Positions 25,188 through 36,475 are shown, counted from the stretch's first letter. The stretch is 64,000 nucleotides of DNA from Flaccisagitta enflata (GCA_965153355.1 OZ231126.1:65596001-65660000); one strand, 5' to 3'. Notes: generated by a model from the sequence alone, not told the origin. Program-made: numbers and translations.

Positions 25188-25397
25188 CTCATCATCCTCT
25201 CCATCCCCGCCACATCGTTCCCTGACGTCATCCTGCCTTCCATTGGGAGACAAGGCCAATGACGTCATCACGTCTTTCACTTCGTCAGAGTCACTCGAAG
25301 CGCCGGAAACGCCGGAAGCCGCCGACAACGTCGACATCTTCGAAACACGACCAGGAGCATCGCGAGATAAGGTGTAGTTCTGATTCACGGGTTTCAC
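25188..25397 (-). CDS. Par-6 polarity protein, middle tail exon
   Basis: 70 codons between CCTATTTAG and GTAAAGG, phase 0 on both sides. It begins VKPVNQNYTLSRDAPGRVSK, which continues the ITV of the PDZ exon exactly as ITV-RPANQ does in known Par-6 proteins. The rest is Ser/Asp-rich and ends in an acidic GDGEDDE that flows into the acidic start of the last exon. Not duplicated within this window. Confidence 0.8.
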
Positions 25398-25440
25398 CTA
25401 AATAGGGAGGGAAAATGGTTCTGATATTACCGAATCAAGA

Positions 25441-26033
25441 GAGCGAAAGCGATAGAGAGAGAGAGAGAGAGAGAGAGAGAAGGCGGAGCAGCGCTTGAGG
25501 CTTGGCAGGCAGGCTGGCAGAGGCAGCGGGCGAGAAGAGGCGAGAGAGAGAAGGCGAGAGAGAGAAGGCAGAGAGAGAAGGCGAGAGAGAGAGGGCGAGA
25601 GAGAGAGGGAGAGAGAGGCAGAGAGGTTAGAGAGAGAGGGGCGAGAGAGGGCGAGAGAGGGCGAGAGAGAGTGGCGAGAGAGGCGAGAGAGAGGCGCAGA
25701 GGCGAGAGAGAGAGAGAGAGAGAGAGGCGAGAGAGAGAGGGCGAGAGAGAGTGGGCGAGAAAGAGAGGCGCAGAGAGAGAGGGAGAGAGAGAGAGGCAGA
25801 GAGAGGGAGAGAGAGAGGCGAGCAGAGGCAGAGAGAGGTTGAGGCAGAGCTGCAGAGAGGGCGAGAGAGAGGGCGAGAGAGAGAGGGCGAGAGAGAGAGG
25901 GCGAGAGAGACTAAGAGAGGCAGTATGAGAGAGGCAATCTGAGAGGGAGAGAGAGTGAGAGAGTGAGAGAGTGAGAGAGAGAGAAGGAGAGAGAGAAGGA
26001 GAGAGAGAAGGAGAGAGAGAGAAGAGAGAGAGA

Positions 26034-26131
<98 letters not shown>

Positions 26132-26230
26132 GAGAGTGTGTGAGAGAGAGAGTTGGGGAGTGAGAAAGCGGGAGAGCGAGAGACAGAGATAGACTAAGAG
26201 CGACAGAGACAGGGAGACAGAGCGAGACAG
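25441..26230 (+). repeat. GA-rich block in a par-6 intron
   Basis: Mixed GAGAGGC, GGCGAGAGAGA and pure GA runs, with a pure (GA)n at about 26035-26123. On minus this is a pyrimidine tract lying between the PDZ exon and the next exon. Confidence 0.95.
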
Positions 26231-26312
26231 AATGAGAGACGGACAGCCAGCCAGAATGAGACACAGAATGAGAGACAGAATGAGAGAAAGACGTAGAGGT
26301 TACCCATCTCAC

Positions 26313-26521
26313 CGTAATAATGAGGTTGGAACTGTTGGCAATCATCATATCGGTGACTTGATCGAGAGTCTTCCCGGCGACCTCGATGCCGTTGACCTCC
26401 AATACTTCGTCGTTGACGGATAACAGTCCCGTCGATTCTGCCAAGCCCCCTGGGACCAGCCGAGAGATGAAGATGCCAGGCAATTTCGTTAAACCCGTTT
26501 CGGTAACGCGCACGCTTACAC
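26313..26521 (-). CDS. Par-6 polarity protein, PDZ exon
   Basis: 209 bp from the acceptor CCCTCTCAG to the donor ACG|GTGAGATG. The translation [20 protein letters not shown], then [20 protein letters not shown] and [20 protein letters not shown], is unmistakably the Par-6 PDZ domain, which binds partners at cell-junction and polarity complexes (PALS1, PAR-3). The carboxylate-binding PLGF loop and the PB1 and CRIB parts should lie in exons further upstream on minus. I did not find them between 26522 and 37000. The exon begins with the last two bases of a Gly codon. Confidence 0.95.
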
Positions 26522-27164
26522 CTGAGAGGGAAGCGAAAGTTAATGGATGGTAAAGTGTATCTGAAAGTGAAACCATTAGCGAGGAAGCCAGTTCTGTACA
26601 CACTCTTCTTCCCATTTTTTTATGTTAGAACTTTCTTAAACCAAAAATAACACCCTCTGCCCAACGAGTAGAGGTGGCAAGACAGTAGCGAGGAATTGCG
26701 AGTAAGGTAAATAGGACAGCCAACTTTTCTACCTAGTTTACTGTTAACATAAGTCGACGCAAGCTGGATCTGTCGAATTACTCAATCCATTGTAGCCACC
26801 AGCGCACAGAGAGAGGAATAGGAGGGCAAAAGCGAAAGGGGCGTTTGTTGGCAGAATAGTTTGTTAAATTCACAAATTGCTGATAGGTGTCTATTAATCT
26901 TGGGTTGCAAAAAAATGGCAAACCCCAACGAGAGAGCATCTTTAAAACGCAGAATAAAATTGCTGTCCAACTTTGCCTCTCTTCTCCCTTTCCTTTGAGT
27001 ATCATAGGAAGATCCTCCTACCATAAGCCTTGGTTAAGTATCCAACTCAAGGGTATCCGTTCCCATCCTCTCATAGGCTGATTGCAAGAGACAAATTAGT
27101 CATGAATCTTATTCTTTGCTCCCGATTTTTTCTTTGGGTCACAAATGGAAAAAATTACTATGAT
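26522..27164. other. Presumed par-6 intron, nothing recognised
   Basis: No exon pattern matching the expected upstream Par-6 segments and no repeat ends. Confidence 0.5.
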
Positions 27165-27509
27165 GCAATGAGCAGGGTGGCAGAAAATTCTATAGGTCCG
27201 AGGCACAGGTCTTCGCAGCGTTATAAATCCGACTTAAAAAAAAATCAACTGTTATTATGTAAATATTGCATAAACTACTAGTTTTCTGCATCTTACCTTT
27301 AATTTTATGGAAACTAAGAGTTCTCACGTCAATTAAATAAATGATCAAACCTAAAACCGTATGAATCCTGATTTTTCCATTTTTCTCTTTTTTTCTCTTC
27401 TTTTCCCCGATTTTTTTCTATTATCAAATCTATAAGTCCGACTTTTGAGCTATAGTTCCGAGGCACAATGTGCCAAGTGTGCCCCTGTTTCTGCCACCCT
27501 GGCAATGAG
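27165..27509. mobile_element. hAT-type MITE with perfect 8-bp target duplication
   Basis: CAGGGTGGCAGAAA (27173) is inverted at the right end (to 27501). GCAATGAG lies directly outside both ends (27165-27172 and 27502-27509). GGTCCGAGGCAC near the left end is repeated inverted near the right. 329 bp, no coding capacity. It occurs only once in the window. Confidence 0.85.
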
Positions 27510-28913
27510 TATTCCATGTGCATTTTCTCCTGAATTAGCAAAAACTGCTTCTTGAAGTTGCACATCCAGAGTTGTAATTGGCATAGATATAGGCCGATTA
27601 AAGTCTTTCCGTGGCAAAGGGCGGCAATGAAATTTTTTCTCTCCTCCATTGAAGTCAATGGAGGATTTCGACTTTGAATAACCATAACATTGATATACAT
27701 TGAAATTTTACCATGTAATTTGGTAACAGCATCCCGTTAAACCATGTCTCACCATGCCTTTTTTGCGCGGTTTGACTAGAATTGGCTTCACTGTGCAGCG
27801 GGTGGGCGGGACCACAAGTGTCAAGGACAGACCGCCAAAAACAACATTGCCTTTGATATCTAGATTATCCTTGGATAGCTACATCATCATTTGGTAATTT
27901 GTGCACTATACAGGATATGCTGACTACCTTATGTCTTTCTATTTTGGGTTGACATGGAATGTTTGAGGGAATGTCTCATTCAGTGGAAAGGATTTTGATT
28001 TAAGGTTGTGGGTTGCATGAGCCTTTTACAATGGGAAGATCAGATGGATGTGAGGGATTGGGATCAGAGCCCACGGTTCAGCACAATGATCTGGTACTCT
28101 TTCTTTTCAGTGGCACTTGTAGCAAACAGGTTAAAATCACTTTTTTTTTCTTTCTGGTTTGATTGTTGTCTTGAATTATTTCATGATAATGTTAAGGCAG
28201 ACTTAGTTGTTTTGATTACTAAAGATAGTTGTGATGGGTCCGGATTAAAACACCTGAGAGCCCAAAGGCTCTCATCCCTTTGAAATTGGTTGAGTAGTAA
28301 TGTTGTCCAACTTTCATAGAAAATCCCAGGACGTCTTTTGTTTCCATCTGTTTCAACCAAGAACAAAATTATCCAAAAGGGCACACTACCCATTCGACTT
28401 AGAAACGAGACAAAATGACAACACATTCCGTCTCAGTCGAGTCCGGCAAGGGACGTTGGATAATAGAAAGAGAAAAAACCTGTTCCTCTTCCTGGTTTAG
28501 GCTGTTCCCTCTCTCTCGAGACTGAGTAAAATTTACACCCCCTTCACCACAGCTTATAGCTGGTTGGATTAAAATCAAGGATAAGTTATTTTGAGTAACT
28601 TTGGGGAATGTAAATGGCATCATCAGAGCGATTTTTAGATTGCAACTAAAACTCCTCAAATTTACTAATTTACTCAAAATATACACTTGAGGCAAGTAAG
28701 AGAAAACAGATAAAAATGATAATTAAAATGTTCTAGGTAAAACTCAAAATCTCTCTGATGACGTCAGCCATATTCCCTTAGTGATTCAAACCACTTAAAG
28801 AAATTTCATTCAGCCAAATTAGCTGTAGTGGGGGGTGCTAAAACTTTTGGCGCCTCATCACACTCTATTTTGCGTCCATGAGTAGATATGCCGAAGGGTG
28901 AGACGCAGAGAGT
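27510..28913. other. Gene-free stretch with two short palindromes
   Basis: No coding pattern. Perfect hairpins CTCCATTGA-AG-TCAATGGAG (about 27644-27663) and GAGAGCC-CAAA-GGCTCTC (about 28256-28273) are visible. Neither has the flanking features of a terminator or element end. Confidence 0.45.
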
Positions 28914-29768
28914 ACACGTGCTTCTGCTGCTAATTTAGCGATTTTGTAGCTATTTTTAGCGAATTTGAAAGTCTCTTAGCTAAAGAATTTCGAGATCTAG
29001 CTAATCTAGCTATATCTATCTAATTCTAGCAAATTTTGAAAAATCCTCTTGCTAATCCAGCTATTTTTTTGCTATTCTTCATTTTTTTACTATTTTTTCC
29101 TTATTTCTTCTTTGAAACTAGATTATATGTTCTGAATTTTACAGTCAGACCTGACTTATATTTTGACCTAATGCAACAAATCAATCTACAATTTCAAAAA
29201 TCACAAAGTGCAAGATGACCACTTCAGACAACAAAACAAAACCATCCAGACGAGCTTTTTGTCCTGTAGCCATTAGCTTATTAAGTTTTTATAAGATTGT
29301 TGTTGACTTTTGTTCTAAGACTAAAGATACATAAACTGTAGACTGCAGACTATTCCTTCTAAAGATACAAACAAATGCATGTAAGAGTGCATGTTAATCA
29401 GTTAGTTCATTTGTTTTTAGACTAGTTAGTTTTCTTTTTCTTTTTCTGCTCCTGCTTTGAAAGGCTCTTATCATCAATGTCCCTCCCCACTCTTTTGCCC
29501 CCAACCCTTATAGCTTATGTTTTTTTTTGTTTGTTCCTGTTTTGTTTCGCAATGAATAAAAAAGAAATTTTGAACCTTTCCTTTGCATACATATTGCCTT
29601 ATCTTTGGTTTAATTAACAATTTTTATTGTATTTTTATGTTCATACATATGCTATTACATCTAGCTAATTTTCTAGCTACTTGATGAAATATTCTAGCTA
29701 ACTCTAGCGATTTTTAGGGTCGTAATAGCGAATTTTTGTCAGCCAGAAATAGCAGCAGAGGCACGTGC
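28914..29768. mobile_element. Possible hAT-like non-autonomous element
   Basis: TTCTGCTGCTA at 28922 is inverted as TAGCAGCAGAG (to 29760). Both ends lead into subterminal TAGC/TCTAGCTAA clusters. The flanks ACACGTGC (28914) and GCACGTGC (29761) agree at 7 of 8 positions, consistent with an old 8-bp duplication. No coding capacity. Confidence 0.5.
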
Positions 29769-29839
29769 TGACTGCCGACCAGCCACTTCCTGGTTTATGA
29801 AATGGTTTAGCAATGAGGGATGCTAGGCTAATAAGGCAA

Positions 29840-29945
29840 CGACAAGGCTAAGTAGGTCAATAAGGTGCGCCGTGTGGATCGTCGAACGTATGCGTTACCG
29901 ACCGACAGACCGACCGACCAATCAACCGACGGACACAGATGTGAA
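29840..29945 (+). repeat. GAC-array unit L, 3' hairpin lost
   Basis: ACAAGGCTAAGTAGGTCAAT, AAGGTGCGCCGTGTGGATCG, GCGTTACC and a GACC array match unit G. After GGACACAG the TATAGAG hairpin is missing and different sequence follows. A second GTAACCGACC stub is at about 29960. Confidence 0.65.
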
Positions 29946-30284
29946 TCGACGAGTGTTTGCGTAACCGACCAAGGGACAAAACCTCTCAAAGACCTGCCTC
30001 GACACACGTAAAGATCACAGGGAAGATCAAACGCTTTAGACAAAAAATTTTTAAGTATTTACATCCGCACTGTTCGTGTTCCAAAACGTCACAAGGTATC
30101 TTAGCAAGTAAACCTAAACTATAAGTATTCATAATAATTTATTCTAAGGGTTCCACTTGAATTTCAGGTTTTAAAAAGCGCCCGCGCACAGCTCAGCGCG
30201 TCATCACACTTTTTTAAAACAACTTAAAAGTTATATGGCATTCAAGAAGTTATATGTCACACAAGATAGTTCGAGGTGAATTAA

Positions 30285-30432
30285 CGCGCACCCGTTTTTG
30301 GTCATGGCACCCGTTTTTTCACCTGTTTCCCATCAGAGCACCCATTTTAGCACCCATTTTTCCAGTTAAGGCACCCGTTTTTTTTTTCATGTCTTATAAA
30401 AACGGGTGCCTTCACCATCTTCAACGGGTCTT
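30285..30432 (+). repeat. CACCCGTTTTT cluster 1 with a 15-bp hairpin
   Basis: Five CACCC(G/A)TTTT words at about 20-25 bp spacing. The last, AAGGCACCCGTTTTT (30368-30382), pairs perfectly with AAAAACGGGTGCCTT (30398-30412). A related cluster is at 33070-33240. Confidence 0.7.
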
Positions 30433-30587
30433 GGATTTGTAAGGGGAGAATGTAAGATGAGTTTTTTGATAAAAATTGTGATTCACTATATATGATTCAC
30501 TATAAAGTGTAGGCACAGTATAGTGTATGCCTACACATAATGGTATTTCAAAAACTGTTTTTCCTTTTCTTAGTTATTATTCAAACA

Positions 30588-30760
30588 AGGCTGGATATAC
30601 AACAGCCACACAGTCGTGGACGGGTAGCAGGCGTAGAAATATGTTTTTCCACTTTTCGACTCGATCACCACGGACTGACGGACCAGTGGACGGACCAAAG
30701 GATAGACTGATGGACGGACGTACAAAGCCTCTTATAGAGTCGCTTATCCACGATTGCAAT
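30588..30760 (+). repeat. GAC-array hairpin unit K, full length, decayed
   Basis: CAAGGCTGGATATAC, the distal motif AGTCGTGGAC (30612-30621), TTTTTCCACTTTTCGACTCG, a GACGGACC array, CTCTTATAGAG, then AGTCGCTTATCCACGATT (30738-30755). ATCCACGATT pairs with the distal motif, with two wobble-type differences, better than with its local arm. Confidence 0.6.
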
Positions 30761-30879
30761 AAGCAGACCAGTTTAGTCACGTGCACAAACACTCTTTGTT
30801 AAACTCCACCCATTAACGCTGGCTGTTGCTGGTCAGTCCACTGGTCCAGATACTTTGCTTTGGCATGAGCTGGTTTAGC

Positions 30880-31500
30880 ATTTGGTTGTTTGGAGTCATT
30901 TTGAATCATTTTTGTTGTTTTTGGTCATTTTTGGTTATTATTGTTTTTAAATACTTTGATCATTAAGATTACTTGTTCATTTGGTTATCAGGCCTATTTT
31001 GGGCATTTAAAGTAGTTTTAGAGTCATTTTAAGTCATTTTGGGACATTTCTGTGCCATTACTTTAACCTATTTTTTGTATGTCTATTTAATGAGGCTGGC
31101 TTTTATTTTGCTTTTGTTTTGTTTTTGGTTTTTTGATATTTAATATGTGGATATTTTTTGCAATATTTGTATTATTTATTTTTATTTTTGGCTTTTGGTT
31201 TTATATGTTTATTTGATTGTATATTTTTAAGTTTTTTATTTTATTCAGTTTTTATTTTTAGTTTTTATGTTTTGGTTTTTTGTTTTTTGGTTTTTTGTTT
31301 TTAGTTTTTTATTTTATTTTAGTTTTTTGTTTTTATTTTTGTTTTTTTTTTGTTTTTGTTATTTTTTTGTTTTGTTTTTAATATAGAAAGTATCTTTTGG
31401 TTTTATTTTGTTTTATTTATTTTATTAATCTTGTTTTGTCTTTTTTGTTTTTTTTTTGTTTAGTTTTTTCTCTTTTATCTTACATATTTTGGTTTATGTT
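30880..31500 (+). repeat. G/T-rich asymmetric block
   Basis: Dominated by TTTTTGG, TTTTGTTTTT and GGTTATT words on plus, with very few C or A-runs. Marked strand asymmetry over about 600 bp, without a clean repeat period. Confidence 0.7.
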
Positions 31501-31639
31501 GCAGGCAGCCATTATTTGTTTTTGGTATGTTTTGGTTCATTATACTTTATCTTTTGTCTGCTGGTTTGTGGTTCGCTGGTTTGGTGCCCTGATATTTAAG
31601 TTCGATTTGGTCTGACATTTAAGTTCGCTAATGCATGCC

Positions 31640-31990
31640 CGCTGGTTTAAGTCGCTGGCTGGCGTGGCTGGCTCATGCCCATTTATTTGAGTATGCTGGC
31701 TTAGGCTCTGTTATTGGTTAGCTTTTGGTTGTTCTGCTAATGGAGTTCATGGTTTATCTGGTTATCTTTACGGTTTAGGTCTGCGTTGCCCGCTGGTTAA
31801 GTCGTTGGTTTAAGTTTGCTATTTGTTCGAATAATATTCATAATTAATATTCCGCTGGTTAAGTCTGATTGACTTAAGTTCGGTTTAGGCCCGCTGGCTT
31901 GCCCGCTGGCCGGCCCGCTGGCCCAGGCCTCGCTGGTTTCAGGCTGGTTGTTTGGCCCAAACCAGACCCCTGAACCATGCCTGATCAGCA
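31640..31990 (+). repeat. Loose CGCTGGTTTAAG repeats
   Basis: Recurrent GCCCGCTGG, CGCTGGTTTAAGTCG and TTTAAGTTCG words at irregular spacing, ending in GGCCCGCTGGCCCAGGCC. No open frame of interest. Confidence 0.55.
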
Positions 31991-31999
31991 GACTGGTCT

Positions 32000-33020
32000 G
32001 ATTCAAGCTCCGGTTTGTGTCATTTCCACAATAAACTGCCCAGGCTGAAATTAATATAACAGGTAAAATATTGTTTTTTAATATTATCTTTTTTATGATA
32101 GAATATTAATGCAACATGGGACCAGTGCCTGCATTGAGTTATCCTTCTTCATACTTAAAATTTTGATAGGCTATCTGGTAAAAAACAGGCCAAAATCACC
32201 CTCTTTCTTATGCACACTGATACCACACTTAAAACCACAATGAAATAGGTATAAAATAATCGTTTGGCTACCCAACTATGGGTCATTTTTATTTAATTGC
32301 AATCCCTAAAGAAGAATTAAAGATTATATAATAACTAATTGTTATTAACTATGCAAAAATTTCACTTTTAAAGGATGTATCTAAAATAATGATTTATTTG
32401 ATTTTGATACATCGTAGTATACTATACTTTAAATGACAATATCATATTATGGAAAATTTTTTTTCCTTAGCAGACATAATCAAGTTACATAAAATTTCAG
32501 ACTCCTAATGTCAATTTGAAGCAGAGATATATTGGATTTTTGAAGAGAAATATTTGTGTAACACACACCTCTGTTACCTAATGTTACTCACGTATGAAAA
32601 TCTTGGATTATGAAGTTAACACATTTCATATTGAATATTTTTATGTGATCTGAAAGAGTATCAAATTCTTATATAGCTCAAATTTTAAGCTAATAGTGCA
32701 AAATCATGAAATTGCTGATATTTTTATCAATGCTAATGTAATCAGTCGTAGCTTTATTTACCAGTCTAGCTTATGTCAGGTTTAAGACTGCTTTAAACAT
32801 TTTTCATTGATTTGGCTGATAGAGTCGATTAATTTGACTCAATTACAGAAGTCAACAATTTTTCCAGTGGTCCTGGCCTGTAATCATCTCATTAAGCTGA
32901 TTTATTCATTTATTCACCCAAGTCAATCTAGTCAATTAAATCATTTTATTCATTTCTTATATTTCTCCCTATTCAGTCATGTTGATTAGAACAGATACAG
33001 TAAGGAATCAGGTCAATTCA
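32000..33020. other. AT-rich stretch, nothing recognised
   Basis: No coding pattern, tandem repeat or inverted ends visible. Confidence 0.5.
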
Positions 33021-33029
33021 GTTGTTTAT

Positions 33030-33240
33030 GTCTCGCACGCGACGACTTATAGGTGTTGGCCTTGTTGATGCTCAAGGCACCCATTGGAGAGACCAATTTT
33101 TTTCAGTCAGGGGACCCGTTTTTTTTAATTGGGGCACCCGTTTTTTCAGTCAAACCACCCGTTTTTTTCACTCGAGGCACCCGTCTTTACAGGTGCCTAA
33201 TGTGAAAACGGGCCACATAACCATATTTGAGCACCCATTT
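33030..33240 (+). repeat. CACCCGTTTTT cluster 2
   Basis: GGCACCCATT, GGACCCGTTTTT, GGCACCCGTTTTT, CCACCCGTTTTT and AGGCACCCGTCTTTACAGGTGC recur at about 25-bp spacing. AGGCACC pairs with GGTGCCT around CGTCTTTACA. At its left (33030-33070, minus) is CAACAAGGCC...TATAAGTCGTCGCG, which looks like a deletion derivative of a GAC-array unit. Confidence 0.6.
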
Positions 33241-33307
33241 TTATCTATTAGGAAAACGTGTTTGAACTATGTTGTATGTCATTCAAGAAGCCAGTGTATT
33301 TTCTCAG

Positions 33308-33454
33308 TGCGTCATATTGTATATTGTACGTAGTTGCTTTACGCCATCTCGAAAAATCATCGCCATCGACAGTAAGGACTCCGGAAGCGATGTACACGGA
33401 GAAAGGCGGAAAAGTGCTTTACCACGCGTATCAAAAAAAAAGACGCACTTTTAA
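33308..33454 (+). CDS. Possible terminal exon, unknown product
   Basis: TGTATTTTCTCAG precedes an open stretch (SCFTPSRKIIAIDSKDSGSD...) ending TAA at 33452-33454. ATC/GAC/GCC codons in AT-rich surroundings suggest coding. Against this, part of it (GATACGCGTGGTAAAGC on minus) resembles the start of the repeat at 33812. I recognise no family. Confidence 0.2.
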   Translation, partial: CVILYIVRSCFTPSRKIIAIDSKDSGSDVHGERRKSALPRVSKKKTHF

Positions 33455-33809
33455 ATGGTTGATTTAGCCACTAAATCTTAAATTCCTTTTACAAAAAACT
33501 ATAGAAAATCTTAAATCATAATGGAAGCCCTTTTTGAAAGTACTTATTTGCTACAATCTGTGGTTGCTACTTTTTTCGTTTAGAAATGGCAGACCAGCCT
33601 ATTTTTGTTATCAGCCCACTCATTTCGCAACTCTATAGAAAAAGTGGCATTTAGTAAAAGTTCATAGCTTTCTTTTGTATATTCCAGTCTCTAAACCGCT
33701 TAAATACAGATCTGGGATTGGTCTAGAATAAAAGATTTTTGGGAAAATTTCAAAATTGCTTTGTCAAAATAGCAAAATTGTTTAGCATTCGTTTTTTCAA
33801 TTACAGATA

Positions 33810-34112
33810 TGCGTTTTTTGATCCGCGTGGCACGAGGTCGTGAACTCGTAAATAATGCCGATACCACGCGTTCGACTTCGCCTCCTACTCCGGCTTCAAC
33901 GCTTTCTCCACCTTTTTGCGCGTTTCAGTCACAGACGACGCGCTCGAACCTGCCACCCGGTCGCCTTCTGCCCGCTGCTCGCACCGCTCACTCGCTCCGC
34001 AGCGCTCCGGCTGCTCACCACCTGTTCACGGGCTTGCTCACTCACTTCGCTCACTCCCTCGTGGGACGTTTGAAATTCTTGAATATGTGTTCGCGCTGTG
34101 ATCGCATTTCAC
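33810..34112 (+). repeat. GC-rich dispersed repeat, plus copy
   Basis: CACTCGCTCCGCAGCGCTC, GCTCACTCACTTCGCTCACT, CCCTCGTGGGA and GAAATTCTTGAATATGTG recur, inverted and diverged, at 35745-36000. It yields an open frame of 103 codons, but the frame is not preserved in the other copy, so it is probably not a gene. Confidence 0.65.
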
Positions 34113-34489
34113 GGGAATAAACACGCCCAAAGTTCACGTTAGGGAATCGGCTTAAGTTAAGTGATTTCTTAGCCAGGAAGCGAAGGCGAAAACTAGAGCT
34201 CCATGGAGAGAGAGAATCAGAGGAAAGGAAATGATCACTCCTTTGTCCGTAATTGTATTGATAGGTTTGCTTTCTCATGGGGTCGTGAGAAACCGGTGAT
34301 TCCGGGCTATCCCGCTTACAGTTACACCGGTCATTGGCATTCGATAGAAAATGTCCTTATAAATAGAGTCCAACACAGCCGGAGGCGATGTGCTCAGCAC
34401 CACAAAATTAAAAATATTCTTTTAAAATGAGAACCTCTGCCAAAACAGCTCCCCGACTTCAATGCTGGTGTGCGGTAGTACCTTGGGTC

Positions 34490-34762
34490 ATGCTGCGAGA
34501 CAAATTAAGTCCTCTTTGAATGACGTTTTTGAGAATGAATGTTTTTTTATGAATGAATGTCATTAGAAGTGAATGAATGTTGATTTGTATGAATGAACAT
34601 TTAGACGAATGCATTACTTGATGGCGCGGGGTGAACCACTTTTCGTTAAAAATGCTTGACTTGGCGTTTAATGAATGCTACCGACCAAATTAACCGAATT
34701 CAACTGACTGGACTTACGATTTTATTTGTGTTATTATAGAGATGCGATGACGCATTCAGGTA
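34490..34762 (+). repeat. GAC-array hairpin unit M, decayed
   Basis: GAATGAATG words, AATGCATTACTTGATGGCG, a degraded CCGACCAAATTAACCG array, TTATTATAGAG, then AGATGCG-ATGA-CGCATTC (34740-34757). The inner five pairs are intact. The stem equals that of unit A. Confidence 0.55.
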
Positions 34763-35329
34763 TGGCTGTGCCGTCTGTTCGCCGACTTTCAACTGAAAAT
34801 GGTAGTAAGAAAACCTAAAAAGCAAGATAGTATTTCTTTTTCATATTGAAATTCTTTCTTTTTAATTAATATTAGATCACAACAACAAATATACCAAAAG
34901 GATGCAGTCATCATTATGTTATTTTGTTTGGAAAAAATACCTTCTCGGCTTTTGAGACCCATATAAAATCAGATTTCTTTTTTCATTACTGCCTAGTGGA
35001 AGGATCACCTTAGGTATCTGAAAATGACACCATGCATGAAATTGATGGCTAAGAAAGAGCTACCTTCAGATGATGCCTACAGAATTCTGTAAGATCGATA
35101 CCTTTGGAGCTACATTTTAAATTCTTTTTTTTATTTTGCATTTTTTTCCTAAAAAACGAGGGAACTGCATGAAGAAGTTTGAACTTTGGGAATGTCTCAG
35201 GTGATAATTGCATCCTACAGCACGCCTCTTCAATACTTAACCTGCATTTCCAGAGAGAGGCTTGTTTATTTCAGTCCATCCATTTATTCAAGAGTTGGTC
35301 TGTCTGTCTGTCTGTCTGTCTCAAGTGAA

Positions 35330-35645
35330 AAACAAGCGGTCTAGATTAAGGCAGTTATTGGGGGTCATTTGAGGTCAAATCTCAGAACGCTTCCACCAAC
35401 TAACCATATCTTCTATGTATCATTTAAAAAGGAAGTCAGACAAGCGGAGGTCGATATTTCAAAAACAAACCCGCACGGCAACAGTTTGGTCATGAACAAA
35501 ACAGTGCTTTTAGTTTATCTCTCCATTTTTAGGATAACGTAACTTCTAGAGCTCATATCTTTTAAACGAATTGACCGACTGACCTCAGATTGGTCTTATT
35601 TTAAAGATTTTGGACAGATCTTCAAAATGGGACCAATCTGACACC
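35330..35645 (-). repeat. Dispersed repeat with conserved internal hairpin (copy 2)
   Basis: Reverse-complement match to 8670-9010. The hairpin is better here. CAGATTGGTC (35586-35595) pairs perfectly with GACCAATCTG (35631-35640), and pairing continues inward to about 23 bp with three wobble-type differences. Confidence 0.65.
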
Positions 35646-35744
35646 TGCAGGTCTATTCTTTTAGAAGCAAATTGCTTTTAAAGTAGATACTTTTCTCAGA
35701 AAAAAAAAACATTTGACCAGTTCATCCTATGACAGTCAGGCGTG

Positions 35745-36000
35745 TTTCTAGTGAAGATGAAAAACGCGTTTGATACCATTGAACGCGTTTACAGCATGAA
35801 ATACATATTCAAGAATTTCCACTTTCCCACAAGGGAGTGAGCCAAGTGAGTGAGCGAGCCTGTGAACAGAGTGAGTGAGTGTAGCGAAGCAGAGCGCTGC
35901 GGAGCGAGAGAGTGGATCGAGCAGTGCGAGCGAACGATTGTAGCGAGCGACCAAAAGGCCTGTTCAAAACGCGATTGTCTGTGACAGAAACACCCTCTCA
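35745..36000 (-). repeat. GC-rich dispersed repeat, minus copy
   Basis: Inverted, roughly two-thirds similar partner of 33810-34112. The pair is separated by about 1.6 kb that includes unit M and the 35330-35645 repeat. Confidence 0.65.
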
Positions 36001-36327
36001 GTGGACAAAACAAAGATTGTATGTTGTACTGATTCTGTCTGTTTCTGTCCATCTTTGTCTGTTTCTGTCTATCTCTGTCTGTCACTGTCGGTCTCTCTTT
36101 TGTTTATCTCTTTCTCTAATTCCTTTCTCTGATCTCTCAAGTTTGTGTGCATTCTGCACATCATGGAATTGTTCCTGTTTCATTTTATACGCACCTACGT
36201 TGGCGCCACGACGGATTCGTGGAAGTCAAAACTCGGGGAAAAAATCAAAGAGCTGAAGGACCCAAAAAATCAGATTCCGGCCGATTCTGACAGAGAATGG
36301 ATATCCATTTTGGTCGAGCAAGTGGGG

Positions 36328-36372
36328 AAAGAAAGAAAGAAAGAATGAAAGAAAGAAAGAAAGAAAGAAGGA

Positions 36373-36456
<84 letters not shown>

Positions 36457-36475
36457 AGAAAGAAAGAAAGAAAGT
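36328..36475 (+). repeat. (AAAG)n microsatellite
   Basis: About 35 copies of GAAA, with three interruptions. Confidence 0.97.

Noticed and set aside
25911-26312. Continuation of the par-6 PDZ reading frame past 26312
   Set aside because: The extension is Ser/Leu from the CT-rich intron. The donor GTGAGATG and the match of the next exon to the ITV-KPVNQ junction show that splicing occurs here.
33809-34120. 103-codon open frame
   Set aside because: It lies in a GC-rich repeat whose inverted partner at 35745-36000 does not keep the frame.
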